NCBI GenBank assembly: GCA_937870825.1 | Contig: CALMZO010000218.1 | Coordinates: forward strand, 1-64,000 | Source: an uncultured Chloroflexota bacterium | GTDB taxonomy: Bacteria > Chloroflexota > Anaerolineae > UBA4142 > SHND01 | Length of the DNA: 64,000 nucleotides | Direction: 5' to 3' | In this document: in pieces, positions 44,266 through 52,460 of the stretch | How positions within the stretch are numbered: the first letter of the stretch is position 1 | Layout of the letters: each line of letters begins with the position of its first letter | Program-made: the position numbers and the translations under genes | The notes under the pieces: model-generated | What the model was told of the DNA's origin: nothing | The model's database searches: none | The model's input: the letters and a program-made list of their open reading frames with translations, nothing else

Positions 44266-44955
44266 GGATTCCAGGCGCAACTGAAATTTTTGCGCGCCGA
44301 GTTCGATTTCGAGTCCGCTGTAACCGGGAAAGGTGAGGCAGCGCGCGAGTTTCACCAATTGTTCCGCGCTGAAATTTTTCCACGCGGCATTTTGTTTCAA
44401 TGCCAAAAATTCGCGGCGCGCGTGGTACGTGCCGCTGCCCTGCTGTGCAAACGCGCGCAGGGTTTCGCCGCGCGTCAATTTCGCCCACGCGTCCATGAGC
44501 AAAATTTTTTCGGCGTCGCGCACGCGCGCATAAAGCGAACCGCCCGTATCCGTTTCCGTCCAAGGCACTTGAATCTGTGCGACGATATTGCCCTCATCAA
44601 TCCCCGCGTTGATTTCGTGAAAGGTCGCGCCGGCGGGGGTATTTTCCCACAGCGCCCAAAACACGGGATAAAAGCCGCGCCCGTACGGAAGATAACCGGG
44701 ATGAATGTTGTAAATTTTCTGATAGCGCGCGATGAAACGCGGTTTCAAGATGCGCGGATAGTGTACGGACAACGCGACCGGTGAAACCGCCGCATCCACA
44801 TCGTTCGCGTTTTCCAAAAAGACCTGTGTGCTGTATGCACGCGCGCGCTGCGCCATTTCGTCATTGACGACAAAAATCGTTCCCACGTGCTCGCGTGCGA
44901 TACGGTCCAAAAACCACCGCGCGAGTTCGCCGTCGAGCAGCAAATCCATTTTCAT
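44260..44955 (-). CDS. Nucleotide-sugar N-formyltransferase
   Basis: This 231-residue protein has the formyltransferase motif IYNIHPGYLPYGRGFYPVFW near residue 85 (catalytic Asn and His) and the catalytic Asp in HEINAGIDEGNIVAQ. The order N, H, D is that of GART/Fmt enzymes that use N10-formyltetrahydrofolate. The short length, without the Fmt C-terminal OB domain, fits sugar formyltransferases such as VioF or FdtF. It probably formylates the amino sugar made by the next gene's product. The start overlaps the wzt stop (ATGA). Confidence 0.88.
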   Translation of the reverse strand: MKMDLLLDGELARWFLDRIAREHVGTIFVVNDEMAQRARAYSTQVFLENANDVDAAVSPVALSVHYPRILKPRFIARYQKIYNIHPGYLPYGRGFYPVFWALWENTPAGATFHEINAGIDEGNIVAQIQVPWTETDTGGSLYARVRDAEKILLMDAWAKLTRGETLRAFAQQGSGTYHARREFLALKQNAAWKNFSAEQLVKLARCLTFPGYSGLEIELGAQKFQLRLESL

Positions 44956-46205
44956 GCTTCGCGCGTCACCGTATAGTCCAACGCGACGATGCCGCGCAGC
45001 ATCGCGTGATACGGCACGAAATCGCCCGCGCGGACCGACGCAATCAGGTTCAAGTTGATGACATCGTTCACCAAACGCGTTGCATCATCACTGCGAATCC
45101 AAAACGCGACGCGGTATTCGCCTTCCACCAGCGGCAACGCGTCCAGCGACGCGCACAGTTTCAAAGTGTCCTGCCCATTCGTGCGTAACGTTTCGCCCGC
45201 GTGGCGCAAATCAATCAACGCGACGCGGCGATTCAACGAATCGAAAATGAGCGCTGCCATTTCGTCAATCCGCATCGCGCGCGCCGATTGCAGTTCCACA
45301 TGCAGCGCGACGGCTTCACCCGAAACGACCGGATTGGGCGAAAAGGCAAAACGCAGCACACGGGTGCGCGGCGTCAATTCCAACGGATGGTCCAGATCAT
45401 TTTGCATCGGCCCGCGATGTTCCGCGAGATACGCGGCGACCTGCTCCGGTGCCGTTCCCATGCCCATCAGCTGCCCATGTCCCAAACGAATGGCGCGCGT
45501 ACACAAGGCTTGCACCGCCGTCAAATCATGGCTGACGAACAACACGGTGCGCCCGGCTTTGGCGACGTCGCTCATTTTGCCGAGACATTTTTTTTGAAAC
45601 GCCGCGTCGCCGACAGCCAACACCTCGTCCACCACCAGAATTTCGGGGTCGAGATGCGCGGCGACGGCGAACCCCAAACGCATGAACATTCCACTCGAAT
45701 AATGTTTGACGGGGGTATCAATAAATTCTTTGATTTCTGCAAAGGCAACAATCTCGTCAAACTTGTGCGCAATCTCGGCGCGCTTCATGCCCAAAATGGC
45801 GCCGGTTAAAAAGATATTTTCGCGCCCCGTCAACTCGCTGTGAAAACCCGTCCCCACTTCCAAGAGCGCGCCGACGCGTCCAAACAGTTCGACGCGTCCC
45901 GTCGTCGGTTTGGTGATGCGCGACAAAATTTTGAGTAGCGTACTTTTGCCCGCGCCGTTGCGGCCGATGATGCCGACGGCTTCGCCGTGCGGAATTTCAA
46001 ACGAAACGTCGCGCAACGCCCAAAAATTTTCTTCGGACGGCGCGCCGTTGCCATTTCCGTTCGCGCGCAGGAACGAGGCAACGCGCTGCGCGGGACGTTT
46101 CACGGACGCGATGATTTGGTCGCCGAGCAAACGGCGCGCTTGCTGGCGCGCGCCGATGCGATATTTTTTCCCCAAATGCGAAACGCGTAATGCAATCTTG
46201 GACAT
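44952..46205 (-). CDS. Polysaccharide ABC exporter ATPase (Wzt-like)
   Basis: This 417-residue protein has Walker A IIGRNGAGKST near residue 105, signature HYSSGMFMRLGFAVA, and Walker B ILVVDEVLAVGDAAF, followed from about residue 275 by a C-terminal beta-sandwich (VLRFAFSPNPVVSGEAVALH) typical of Wzt_C carbohydrate-binding domains. Together with Wzm it exports finished polysaccharide across the inner membrane. The C-domain usually recognises a terminal modification of the chain. Wzt is separated from Wzm by the four-helix-bundle gene element. Confidence 0.95.
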   Translation of the reverse strand: MSKIALRVSHLGKKYRIGARQQARRLLGDQIIASVKRPAQRVASFLRANGNGNGAPSEENFWALRDVSFEIPHGEAVGIIGRNGAGKSTLLKILSRITKPTTGRVELFGRVGALLEVGTGFHSELTGRENIFLTGAILGMKRAEIAHKFDEIVAFAEIKEFIDTPVKHYSSGMFMRLGFAVAAHLDPEILVVDEVLAVGDAAFQKKCLGKMSDVAKAGRTVLFVSHDLTAVQALCTRAIRLGHGQLMGMGTAPEQVAAYLAEHRGPMQNDLDHPLELTPRTRVLRFAFSPNPVVSGEAVALHVELQSARAMRIDEMAALIFDSLNRRVALIDLRHAGETLRTNGQDTLKLCASLDALPLVEGEYRVAFWIRSDDATRLVNDVINLNLIASVRAGDFVPYHAMLRGIVALDYTVTREA

Positions 46206-46693
46206 TGGAAATTTGAAATTGCGAATTGCGAAAGGAAAATACGGGTCGTCGTCAAGATGAGCGTTTGGAATTTGTGCTAGAGTCATTCCGCCGCGAACGC
46301 GCCGTTTTGCCAATGCTCGTAAAGATGGCAAGCAATTCCGTTGCTTCTTGCAATAGCGACGCATCCATTACCAGCCCTTTGATATCGGCTTCGTTCAAAA
46401 GCTCAAGCCAGTACTGTGATTCGGATGCCTCTTTTTCACACAGCGCAATTTTGTGAATGAAATCGTCGTAGGATTCAGCGCGATTCGCTTCCCGGTAATT
46501 CGCGCCAACGGATGTGCCTGACTTGAGTAGTTGCCTCCCCAAAACATCACTCGCGCGACCGGCAGGCAATTGATTCACAAATTTTACAACGCGCAAGGCA
46601 AAGACTTTGGTGCGTTTTTCCAAATCGTTTTTGTTCATTGCCTCTTCCTTTGTAAAAAATCAATTCACAATTCGCAATTCGCAATTTCAAATT
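46206..46693. mobile_element. Four-helix-bundle gene flanked by perfect 23-bp inverted heptamer repeats
   Basis: Perfect inverted repeats lie at 46210-46232 and 46671-46693; their units are GAAATTG, CGAATTG and CGAA. They enclose a complete four-helix-bundle gene. The outer end of one arm shares one base with the TGA stop of wzm, and the other ends four bases before the ATG of wzt, so the element fits exactly into the wzm-wzt junction. The same arms with no gene between them occupy the junction at 10953-11040. No transposase is present. Target-site duplication could not be seen. Confidence 0.6.
46252..46638 (-). CDS. Four-helix-bundle protein (S23/intervening-sequence-protein family)
   Basis: This 128-residue helical protein matches the family known from 23S rRNA intervening sequences and related to the Avd accessory protein of diversity-generating retroelements: FALRVVKFVNQLPAG, LLKSGTSVGANYREA and KIALCEKEASESQYWLELL. 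It has a good ribosome site (AAGGAAGAGG) of its own. Function in free-standing copies is unknown. It interrupts the normally adjacent wzm-wzt pair and carries perfect inverted repeats on both sides. Confidence 0.9.
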   Translation of the reverse strand: MNKNDLEKRTKVFALRVVKFVNQLPAGRASDVLGRQLLKSGTSVGANYREANRAESYDDFIHKIALCEKEASESQYWLELLNEADIKGLVMDASLLQEATELLAIFTSIGKTARSRRNDSSTNSKRSS

Positions 46694-47547
46694 CACACAA
46701 TATCCGCAAACGTATCTTGCATCCGTTGGAAATACACCAAGCCGCTCACCAACACAGCCGATATAATGACGATGGAAATTAGAATCAGGACACCGGGTTC
46801 CCAACTCGTCCCCAACAATGCCCAGCGAAAACCTTCAATCACGCCTACGAGCGGATTCAAGCCGTACAGCCACTGCCACTGCGCGGGAATCAGTGTGCTG
46901 GAATACGCGACAGGCGACGCGTAGAGCCACACTTGGACAAGAAAGGGAATGACGTAATTGACATCGCGATAGCGCACATTCAACGCCGACAGCCACAACC
47001 CCATCGCAAACGCGGCAAGCAGCGCGAGCAGCAGCAAGAACGGCAGAATCAAAACGCGCGGCGTGAGTCCGATTCCATAAAACAGCATCATGCCAAGCAA
47101 AATCAAAAACGCGAATGCGAAATCAACGAGCGCGCCCAACGTTGCCGATAGCGGAATAATGACACGCGGAAAATACACTTTGCTCAACAAATTGGAACTC
47201 GAAACGAGACTCGTCGTCGCGCGCGTCAACGCGCCCGAAAAAAAATTCCACGGCAGCAGCGCGGTAAAAGTAAAAATCGGATAGGGGATGCCGTCGGAAG
47301 GAAGTTTGGCGAGTTGTCCAAACACAATCGAAAAAATCACCATCGCCGTCAACGGCTGCACAATCGCCCACGCCGCGCCGAGAAGGGTTTGACGATAGCG
47401 CACTTTGATATCGCGCCACGTGAGAAACATCAACAGCTCGCGATAGTCCCACACTTCGCGCAGATTCAACTGCAAGAGAGGAGAGTCGGGTACGATGACG
47501 AGATGGGGCTGCGCGGGGGTTTCGAGGCGGGTGGATTCGAGGTTCAT
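46693..47547 (-). CDS. Polysaccharide ABC exporter permease (Wzm-like)
   Basis: This 284-residue protein has six predicted membrane helices and the ABC-2 permease signature FLTWRDIKVRYRQTLLGAAW near residue 40, with LNVRYRDVNYVIPFLVQVWL and SPVAYSSTLIP later. It forms the export channel with Wzt. The ATG at 47547 overlaps the asparagine synthase stop (ATGA). Its TGA stop overlaps the outer end of the inverted repeat flanking the four-helix gene. Confidence 0.95.
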   Translation of the reverse strand: MNLESTRLETPAQPHLVIVPDSPLLQLNLREVWDYRELLMFLTWRDIKVRYRQTLLGAAWAIVQPLTAMVIFSIVFGQLAKLPSDGIPYPIFTFTALLPWNFFSGALTRATTSLVSSSNLLSKVYFPRVIIPLSATLGALVDFAFAFLILLGMMLFYGIGLTPRVLILPFLLLLALLAAFAMGLWLSALNVRYRDVNYVIPFLVQVWLYASPVAYSSTLIPAQWQWLYGLNPLVGVIEGFRWALLGTSWEPGVLILISIVIISAVLVSGLVYFQRMQDTFADIV

Positions 47548-49460
47548 CTGTTTTCTTGCAGCCATGCGTTCAAGACATACAGCGACCACGCGCGCGACCA
47601 GTGCGTTCTGCCGCTTTCAAACGATTCGATGACGCGCGAGACGGCGCGCGGTTCGAGAATGTTTTGCGCGTCGAACGGATAGTGCGCGAAATAGTTTTTC
47701 AAATCGCCGCGCAGCCAGCGCGCAAAGGGAAAGGTGAAACCCATTTTTGTTTTGCGTTCGCGGACGATGGCGGGCAAATCGTTGCCCATCGCTTTTAGCA
47801 AAAGTGATTTCGGCGCGCCGCCGTTCCCTCGACCTTGCTCGGGACGAGTTTGTTTTGCCGCGTCGGGCAACGTGAGAATTTTTTCGACGAGCCGATGGTC
47901 GAGCAATGGCACACGCACTTCGAGCGAATGTGCCATGCTCATCGCGTCGGTGTCGCGCAAAAGTTGATTGAGCGTGTAGGTGGCGAGTTCGGCGCGCGAA
48001 GTCCAGGACATGGACGCGGGCCGATTCGCCAAAAAGCGGCTTGAGACGACGGACGACGTGTCGAGCGCGCGCGATTCAATGTACGCGACGGGGTCGAAAT
48101 TTTTTGCCGTGTTCCAGATTTCGGGATTCACGAGCGCGCGCGTTTCATACGGCGTCAACGCGCCGCGATAGCAAAAGTACGCCGACGCGGGCGATGCGGA
48201 GGTTGCCAGCGCGTGTTGCACTTTGGCGCTGCGCGTGGTGAGGGGAAAGGGAAGGCGCGCGGCAACAGACGAGAACGGAATTTGTTGAACGCGGCATAAT
48301 CTCCGAAACAATTTGGGCGCGTCATAGAACGTGGGATAACCGCCAAACAGTTCGTCGCCGCCCAAACCCGAAAGTGCGACGGTGAGTCCCGCTTGCCGCG
48401 CGGTTTGCGAAACAAAGTAACTGTTCACCCCGTCAAGACTCGGCTGGTCGAGCGCCCACAGGATGCGCGGCATCTCGTTCAACAGGTCGCGCGCCGTGAT
48501 GACTCGCTCAAAATGTTCCGCGCCAATCTGCTCCGCGACGGCGCGCGCAAACGGCGCTTCGCTAAACTCCGCTTCTTCAAACACCATCGAACATGTTCGC
48601 AGGGTGCCATTCGTCGCCTCGCGCATCAGCGTCACCACTGCGCTGGAATCCATACCGCCGCTCAAGAACGCGCCAAGCGGCACATCACTCACCAATTGCG
48701 AACGCACCGCATCAAGCAACGCGGCGCGCGTTTCGGCGACAACATCGCGCGGGACCGTCCGTTCATGCGTCGGCATCGTCCAATAACGCGTCGCGCGCGT
48801 TTCCATTGCGTCCAACGCGTAGTGCAGCATCGTCGCGGGTTCGAGCGCGTGAATGTTTTGAAAAATCGTGCGCGGTGTAGGCACTGCGCCAAATTGCAAA
48901 TACGCCACGAGCGCGGTGGCATCAATTTCGTTCGAGACGAGCTGCGAGGCGCGTAATCCTTTTAGTTCTGACGCGAAAACGAGACCGCTGTCCGTGTGCG
49001 CGTAATACAACGGCTTGACGCCGAGTTGGTCACGCGCGAGGAGAACGCATTCACGACGCGCATCATAAAACGCGAGCGCGAAAATGCCGCGCAAGCGCGC
49101 GAGGATGTTTTCGCCCCATGCTTCGTAGCCGCGCAAAATGACTTCGGTGTCACTCGTCGAGCGAAACGCGCAGCCCGCGCGTTCGAGTTCCGCGCGCAAT
49201 TCATCGGCATTGTAAATTTCGCCGTTGTACGTCAGCGCAAGCTGCGCGTCGGCGGAAACCATCGGCATGTGTCCGAGCGGCGAGAGGTCGCGAATCGCGA
49301 GCCGCCGATTGACAAAGGCAACGCGACCATTGCGCGCGAGAAACGTTCCCGCGTCATCGGGTCCGCGATGCGTCATTGCGTCGCGCATGAGATTCACGCG
49401 GGCGCACAAAGCCGTGAGGGTACGTGAAGGTTTGAGAACGATTCCGGCGATACCGCACAT
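47544..49460 (-). CDS. asnB: Asparagine synthase (glutamine-hydrolysing) homologue
   Basis: This 638-residue protein has the N-terminal nucleophile Cys2 (MCGIAGIV), the class II glutamine amidotransferase domain (THRGPDD; AIRDLSPLGHMPM), and the C-terminal synthetase domain with PP-loop GAFLSGGMDSSAV and ALSGLGGDELFGGYPTFY. In polysaccharide clusters such homologues often amidate sugar carboxyl groups (compare WbpS) rather than make asparagine. The start at MCG removes 35 codons of non-conserved upstream sequence. Confidence 0.92.
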   Translation of the reverse strand: MCGIAGIVLKPSRTLTALCARVNLMRDAMTHRGPDDAGTFLARNGRVAFVNRRLAIRDLSPLGHMPMVSADAQLALTYNGEIYNADELRAELERAGCAFRSTSDTEVILRGYEAWGENILARLRGIFALAFYDARRECVLLARDQLGVKPLYYAHTDSGLVFASELKGLRASQLVSNEIDATALVAYLQFGAVPTPRTIFQNIHALEPATMLHYALDAMETRATRYWTMPTHERTVPRDVVAETRAALLDAVRSQLVSDVPLGAFLSGGMDSSAVVTLMREATNGTLRTCSMVFEEAEFSEAPFARAVAEQIGAEHFERVITARDLLNEMPRILWALDQPSLDGVNSYFVSQTARQAGLTVALSGLGGDELFGGYPTFYDAPKLFRRLCRVQQIPFSSVAARLPFPLTTRSAKVQHALATSASPASAYFCYRGALTPYETRALVNPEIWNTAKNFDPVAYIESRALDTSSVVSSRFLANRPASMSWTSRAELATYTLNQLLRDTDAMSMAHSLEVRVPLLDHRLVEKILTLPDAAKQTRPEQGRGNGGAPKSLLLKAMGNDLPAIVRERKTKMGFTFPFARWLRGDLKNYFAHYPFDAQNILEPRAVSRVIESFESGRTHWSRAWSLYVLNAWLQENR

Positions 49461-49580
49461 AGGCGACAAGGGTACGCGAAAATGAGAGGAACGCAAAACG
49501 CGTGAGGCAAAAAAAAGAGATTCTGCAAGTGGAGAGGCGCAGAATCTCTCACCAACCATATTCAAAATGTGACCGTCAAG

Positions 49581-51248
49581 TTATGCAACATCTTGCTTGG
49601 TCGGTTTTTCCGTCGTGCCGCGTCCATTCGTATTGCCATTTCCATTCGGTTTGCCATTCAAATTCGCGCCATAGAATTTTTTGGACGAGGAATAATAGTA
49701 ATAGTTGTTGTAATAGCCGCCGCGCCGCCCGCTCATGCGATTCAACACGATGCCGAGAATTTTGACTTGACTGCGCGTTAAGGCTTCGGTCACGCGGCGC
49801 GCCGCTTCGGTGCGCGTGCGTCCGCTGTCCACGACGAGAATCGCGCCGGAACACCGCGACGCGAGAATGTTGGCATCCGTCACGACGAGCAGCGGCGGCG
49901 AATCCAACACAACCATGTCGGATTGTTCGCGCAGCGTGTTCAAGAGATTCGTCATGCGCTTGGACTCTAACATTTCGGCGGGGTTCGGCGGCTGCTCGCC
50001 CGCGCTGAGAAGGGACAGTCCTTCCACGTCGGTTGGCTGCAACACTTCTTCCAACAACGGCGCATCTTCCAGGAACAAGGTCGAAAGCCCTTTATCGCCT
50101 TTGAGATTGAACAAGCGATGCAAACTCGGACGCCGCATGTCCGCTTCCACAAGCACAACGCGCTTGCCCGATTGCGCGATGGCAATGGCAAGATTCGCGG
50201 CAGTGGTCGTTTTGCCTTCGCCGGGATTCGCACTCGTGACCAATAACGCTCCGCCCGGATTCTCAATGCCCGCATAGCGCAAGTTGGTGCGTAACGTTCG
50301 ATATTCTTCTGCGGTCGGCGAACGCGGATGTTTGATGGTGATGAGCGCGTCTTCGGGTTTGCGAATGGGATGAATGCGCGCAATGCCTCCCAACGTTGTC
50401 AATTTCAAAACACGCTGGACATCTTCCGAGTTTTTGATGGTATCGTCGAGATACTCGAGCAGCAGCACAACGCCGAATGCTAAAACCAAACCGGCAAGCG
50501 CGGCGAACAAAATATTTTGCGGAATGTTGGGACTGACGGGCGAGGACGGCACCGGCGCGGGTGCGATGACGGTGAGAAATTTTCCGGCGGATGAATTGAG
50601 CAGCGTACCCATTGACAGGTACGTGCGCTGCCAACTTTCAATTTTTGATTGGAGCCCTGAAATCCGCGTCGTCAACTCATCCAAACGTTCGGGGTCGGTT
50701 TCCAGCGCGGCTTGCTGACTCAGGTTTGCAAGCTGCTGCTGCGCCAGGACGATTTGCGATTGGGTGAGTGTTTGCTGTTCGGTGAGAAAGTCGCGCTGTT
50801 TGTCCGCTGCCGCTTGCTGTTTGCTGATGGGACTTTGCAAAATCACCTGACGCGCGATTTCATTTGCAATGGCTTGCGCGCGTTGGGGATTGTTCGAGGT
50901 CGCCGTTACGTTGATGGTTTGCCCGCCCTGCGGCGCGTTGGCAGAAACGACGAAATAGAGCGATTCCCAAGACCCTTCCCATGCCAGCTCTTTGGCGGCG
51001 GCTTGCAAGACCGACGGCTGATTTACGAGAAGCGCGTACGCTTGCGCGAGATTGTTCGAGATATAAATATCCGATGGGGTCGGATTCACGCTTTGCTGTT
51101 CTTGCCCAACGAGGAGGACAGCAGAGGAGCGATACGTGGGAGGAATCGTCTGGCTGTAGAAATAACTGCCCGCGGCGGCAAGTCCTGTGAGGAGCAAGAT
51201 GAGCCAGCCCCATTTTTTTAGCAGCGAAAGATAACGTCTGAGTTCCAA
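49581..51248 (-). CDS. Wzz/BY-kinase: chain-length regulator and tyrosine autokinase (copy 2)
   Basis: This 555-residue protein has a Wzz region between two membrane helices, a coiled segment, and a BY-kinase domain with Walker A TSANPGEGKTTTAANLA near residue 340, Walker A' VLVEADMRRPS and Walker B VVLDSPP. The C-terminal tail is Tyr-rich (GYYNNYYYYSSSKKFYG) and then Asn/Gly-rich. A TTG at 51248 (MELRRYLSLLKKWGW) preceded by AGGGG and a -10 element is preferred to the TTG nine codons upstream. It shares layout with the copy at 22180 and probably regulates a second export system or step. Confidence 0.9.
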   Translation of the reverse strand: MELRRYLSLLKKWGWLILLLTGLAAAGSYFYSQTIPPTYRSSAVLLVGQEQQSVNPTPSDIYISNNLAQAYALLVNQPSVLQAAAKELAWEGSWESLYFVVSANAPQGGQTINVTATSNNPQRAQAIANEIARQVILQSPISKQQAAADKQRDFLTEQQTLTQSQIVLAQQQLANLSQQAALETDPERLDELTTRISGLQSKIESWQRTYLSMGTLLNSSAGKFLTVIAPAPVPSSPVSPNIPQNILFAALAGLVLAFGVVLLLEYLDDTIKNSEDVQRVLKLTTLGGIARIHPIRKPEDALITIKHPRSPTAEEYRTLRTNLRYAGIENPGGALLVTSANPGEGKTTTAANLAIAIAQSGKRVVLVEADMRRPSLHRLFNLKGDKGLSTLFLEDAPLLEEVLQPTDVEGLSLLSAGEQPPNPAEMLESKRMTNLLNTLREQSDMVVLDSPPLLVVTDANILASRCSGAILVVDSGRTRTEAARRVTEALTRSQVKILGIVLNRMSGRRGGYYNNYYYYSSSKKFYGANLNGKPNGNGNTNGRGTTEKPTKQDVA

Positions 51249-51277
51249 AATTGCCCCTATCTTTGTCCTAGCCAATG

Positions 51278-51283
51278 ATTTTA
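51278..51283 (-). promoter_or_regulatory. -10 element (TAAAAT) upstream of the second BY-kinase gene
   Basis: TAAAAT lies 30 bases upstream of the TTG at 51248. Transcription starting about 7 bases downstream would begin after the alternative TTG at 51275, which supports the downstream start and its AGGGG ribosome site. It marks a promoter inside the polysaccharide region. Confidence 0.45.
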
Positions 51284-51414
51284 CAGCAGAGCAAGATAGA
51301 TCGCCGTTACACTTGGGTTACATTACACAGCGAGGAAATCGGCTGATTCTACATCCAAGAACATCATTTGTCGAATATGATTCTGCCTTTGCGCCCTTCC
51401 AACCCGAAAGCAAT

Positions 51415-52269
51415 TTACATCCACTCGTCCAGAACAAGTATCGGAACATTGTTGCGTTGCTCGTACGTTCTGCCACACGCTTGGCAAACAATAAGAGTGG
51501 CGTTGGGTTTGTAGTCAAGCCCGCCATGGCAAACGGGACAAGCGAGAATTGTTGTTAAATCAACATCGGGGCGACCAAGAATTCGATGACGCAGGACTTG
51601 GGAAGCAAACGTGCGCGCGGCGCGTTTCAGGGTTTCAAAACGACCCGGGACCTGTTCAACCATTTGTTCTGCGGCGGATTGGCGTCTCCACACTTGGTCC
51701 AATTCGCCTTGCAGCGGCGCGTACTCGTACCGAATTTCGCCTTCCCACTCGTACGTCATCCGAAACAAGCCGGCATGGCGCGCAAAAAATTTTTGAAATG
51801 ATTTGTCGCGCCGCCACAAATCATGAAATGTTCCACCAAACAGCCCCCAATTGTCACGCGTCTTGCGATGAATGAGGAGAGTCTGATTCTGCACCTCGTA
51901 TATGACGGCGTGATAGCCCCAACCGAACATGCGCTCTGCCGTGATACTTGGAGTGATGATTACACCTTTGCGCGCCACGCGCATACATTCTTGAAAAAAA
52001 TTGTGCGGCTGCGGTAAATGTTCTGCCAAGTCGGTGCAGTATAAAAAATCAATCGTCTTGTGGCGAAACGGCAGATGCTCTGCATCCGCGACGACAAAGG
52101 GGCGATCCATCACGACCGGCAAATTCATAAAACGTTCGTAGCTGGAAAAGGGAAATTTGTCGCACAGAATGTCACTACGAATCAGGGGATGTGCACCACT
52201 GCCCACCTCGAGAACTGTATCGGTTGCTTGAATGTTGAATTGACGCCAACCCAGCAGATATTGAAGCAA
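51415..52269 (-). CDS. SAM-dependent methyltransferase with C-terminal Trm112-like zinc ribbon
   Basis: This 284-residue protein has a class I methyltransferase N-terminal half (VLEVGSGAHPLIRSD; EHLPFRHKTIDFLYC) and a C-terminal Cys4 segment, CPVCHGGLDYKPNATLIVCQ plus ACGRTYEQRNNVPIL, resembling Trm112-type zinc ribbons. It likely methylates a small molecule or sugar in the cluster. A TTG at 52269 preceded by GGAGG is preferred over the TTG at 52305, which overlaps the TATAAT promoter. Confidence 0.8.
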   Translation of the reverse strand: MLQYLLGWRQFNIQATDTVLEVGSGAHPLIRSDILCDKFPFSSYERFMNLPVVMDRPFVVADAEHLPFRHKTIDFLYCTDLAEHLPQPHNFFQECMRVARKGVIITPSITAERMFGWGYHAVIYEVQNQTLLIHRKTRDNWGLFGGTFHDLWRRDKSFQKFFARHAGLFRMTYEWEGEIRYEYAPLQGELDQVWRRQSAAEQMVEQVPGRFETLKRAARTFASQVLRHRILGRPDVDLTTILACPVCHGGLDYKPNATLIVCQACGRTYEQRNNVPILVLDEWM

Positions 52270-52296
52270 TGTTCCTCCAAAGCGAAAATTTGCGCG

Positions 52297-52302
52297 ATTA
52301 TA
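52297..52302 (-). promoter_or_regulatory. -10 element (TATAAT) for the methyltransferase gene
   Basis: A perfect TATAAT lies 27 bases before the TTG at 52269, with GGAGG between them as ribosome site. No convincing -35 element is seen. Confidence 0.55.
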
Positions 52303-52304
52303 CA

Positions 52305-52460
52305 ATGGTCAATACTCTTTTGGATTGCGGCGGTTCGTTCTATGCCGGTGGTTCGTTCACAACAGACGGGAGCTGCACCTTTAATTGTGTTCGCATTGCG
52401 CGCTGGGTTGAATCGAGCGGGCAGAATATCCGCAACGGTTTCAACAAGACGGTCACGACT
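52305..52460 (+). pseudogene. Remnant of a beta-propeller repeat (delta-60-type) protein
   Basis: On the + strand, against the surrounding genes, a frame reads MVNTLLDCGGSFYAGGSFTT followed by DGSCTFNCVRIARW and [10 protein letters not shown]. This matches the repeat pattern VxALAVxGGxLYVGGSFTTA...IARWDG...G.NGTV of delta-60/filamin-like surface propellers. It holds little more than one repeat with no proper start or end, so it is a fragment left by rearrangement. It fills most of the gap between the methyltransferase and transketolase genes. Confidence 0.5.
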
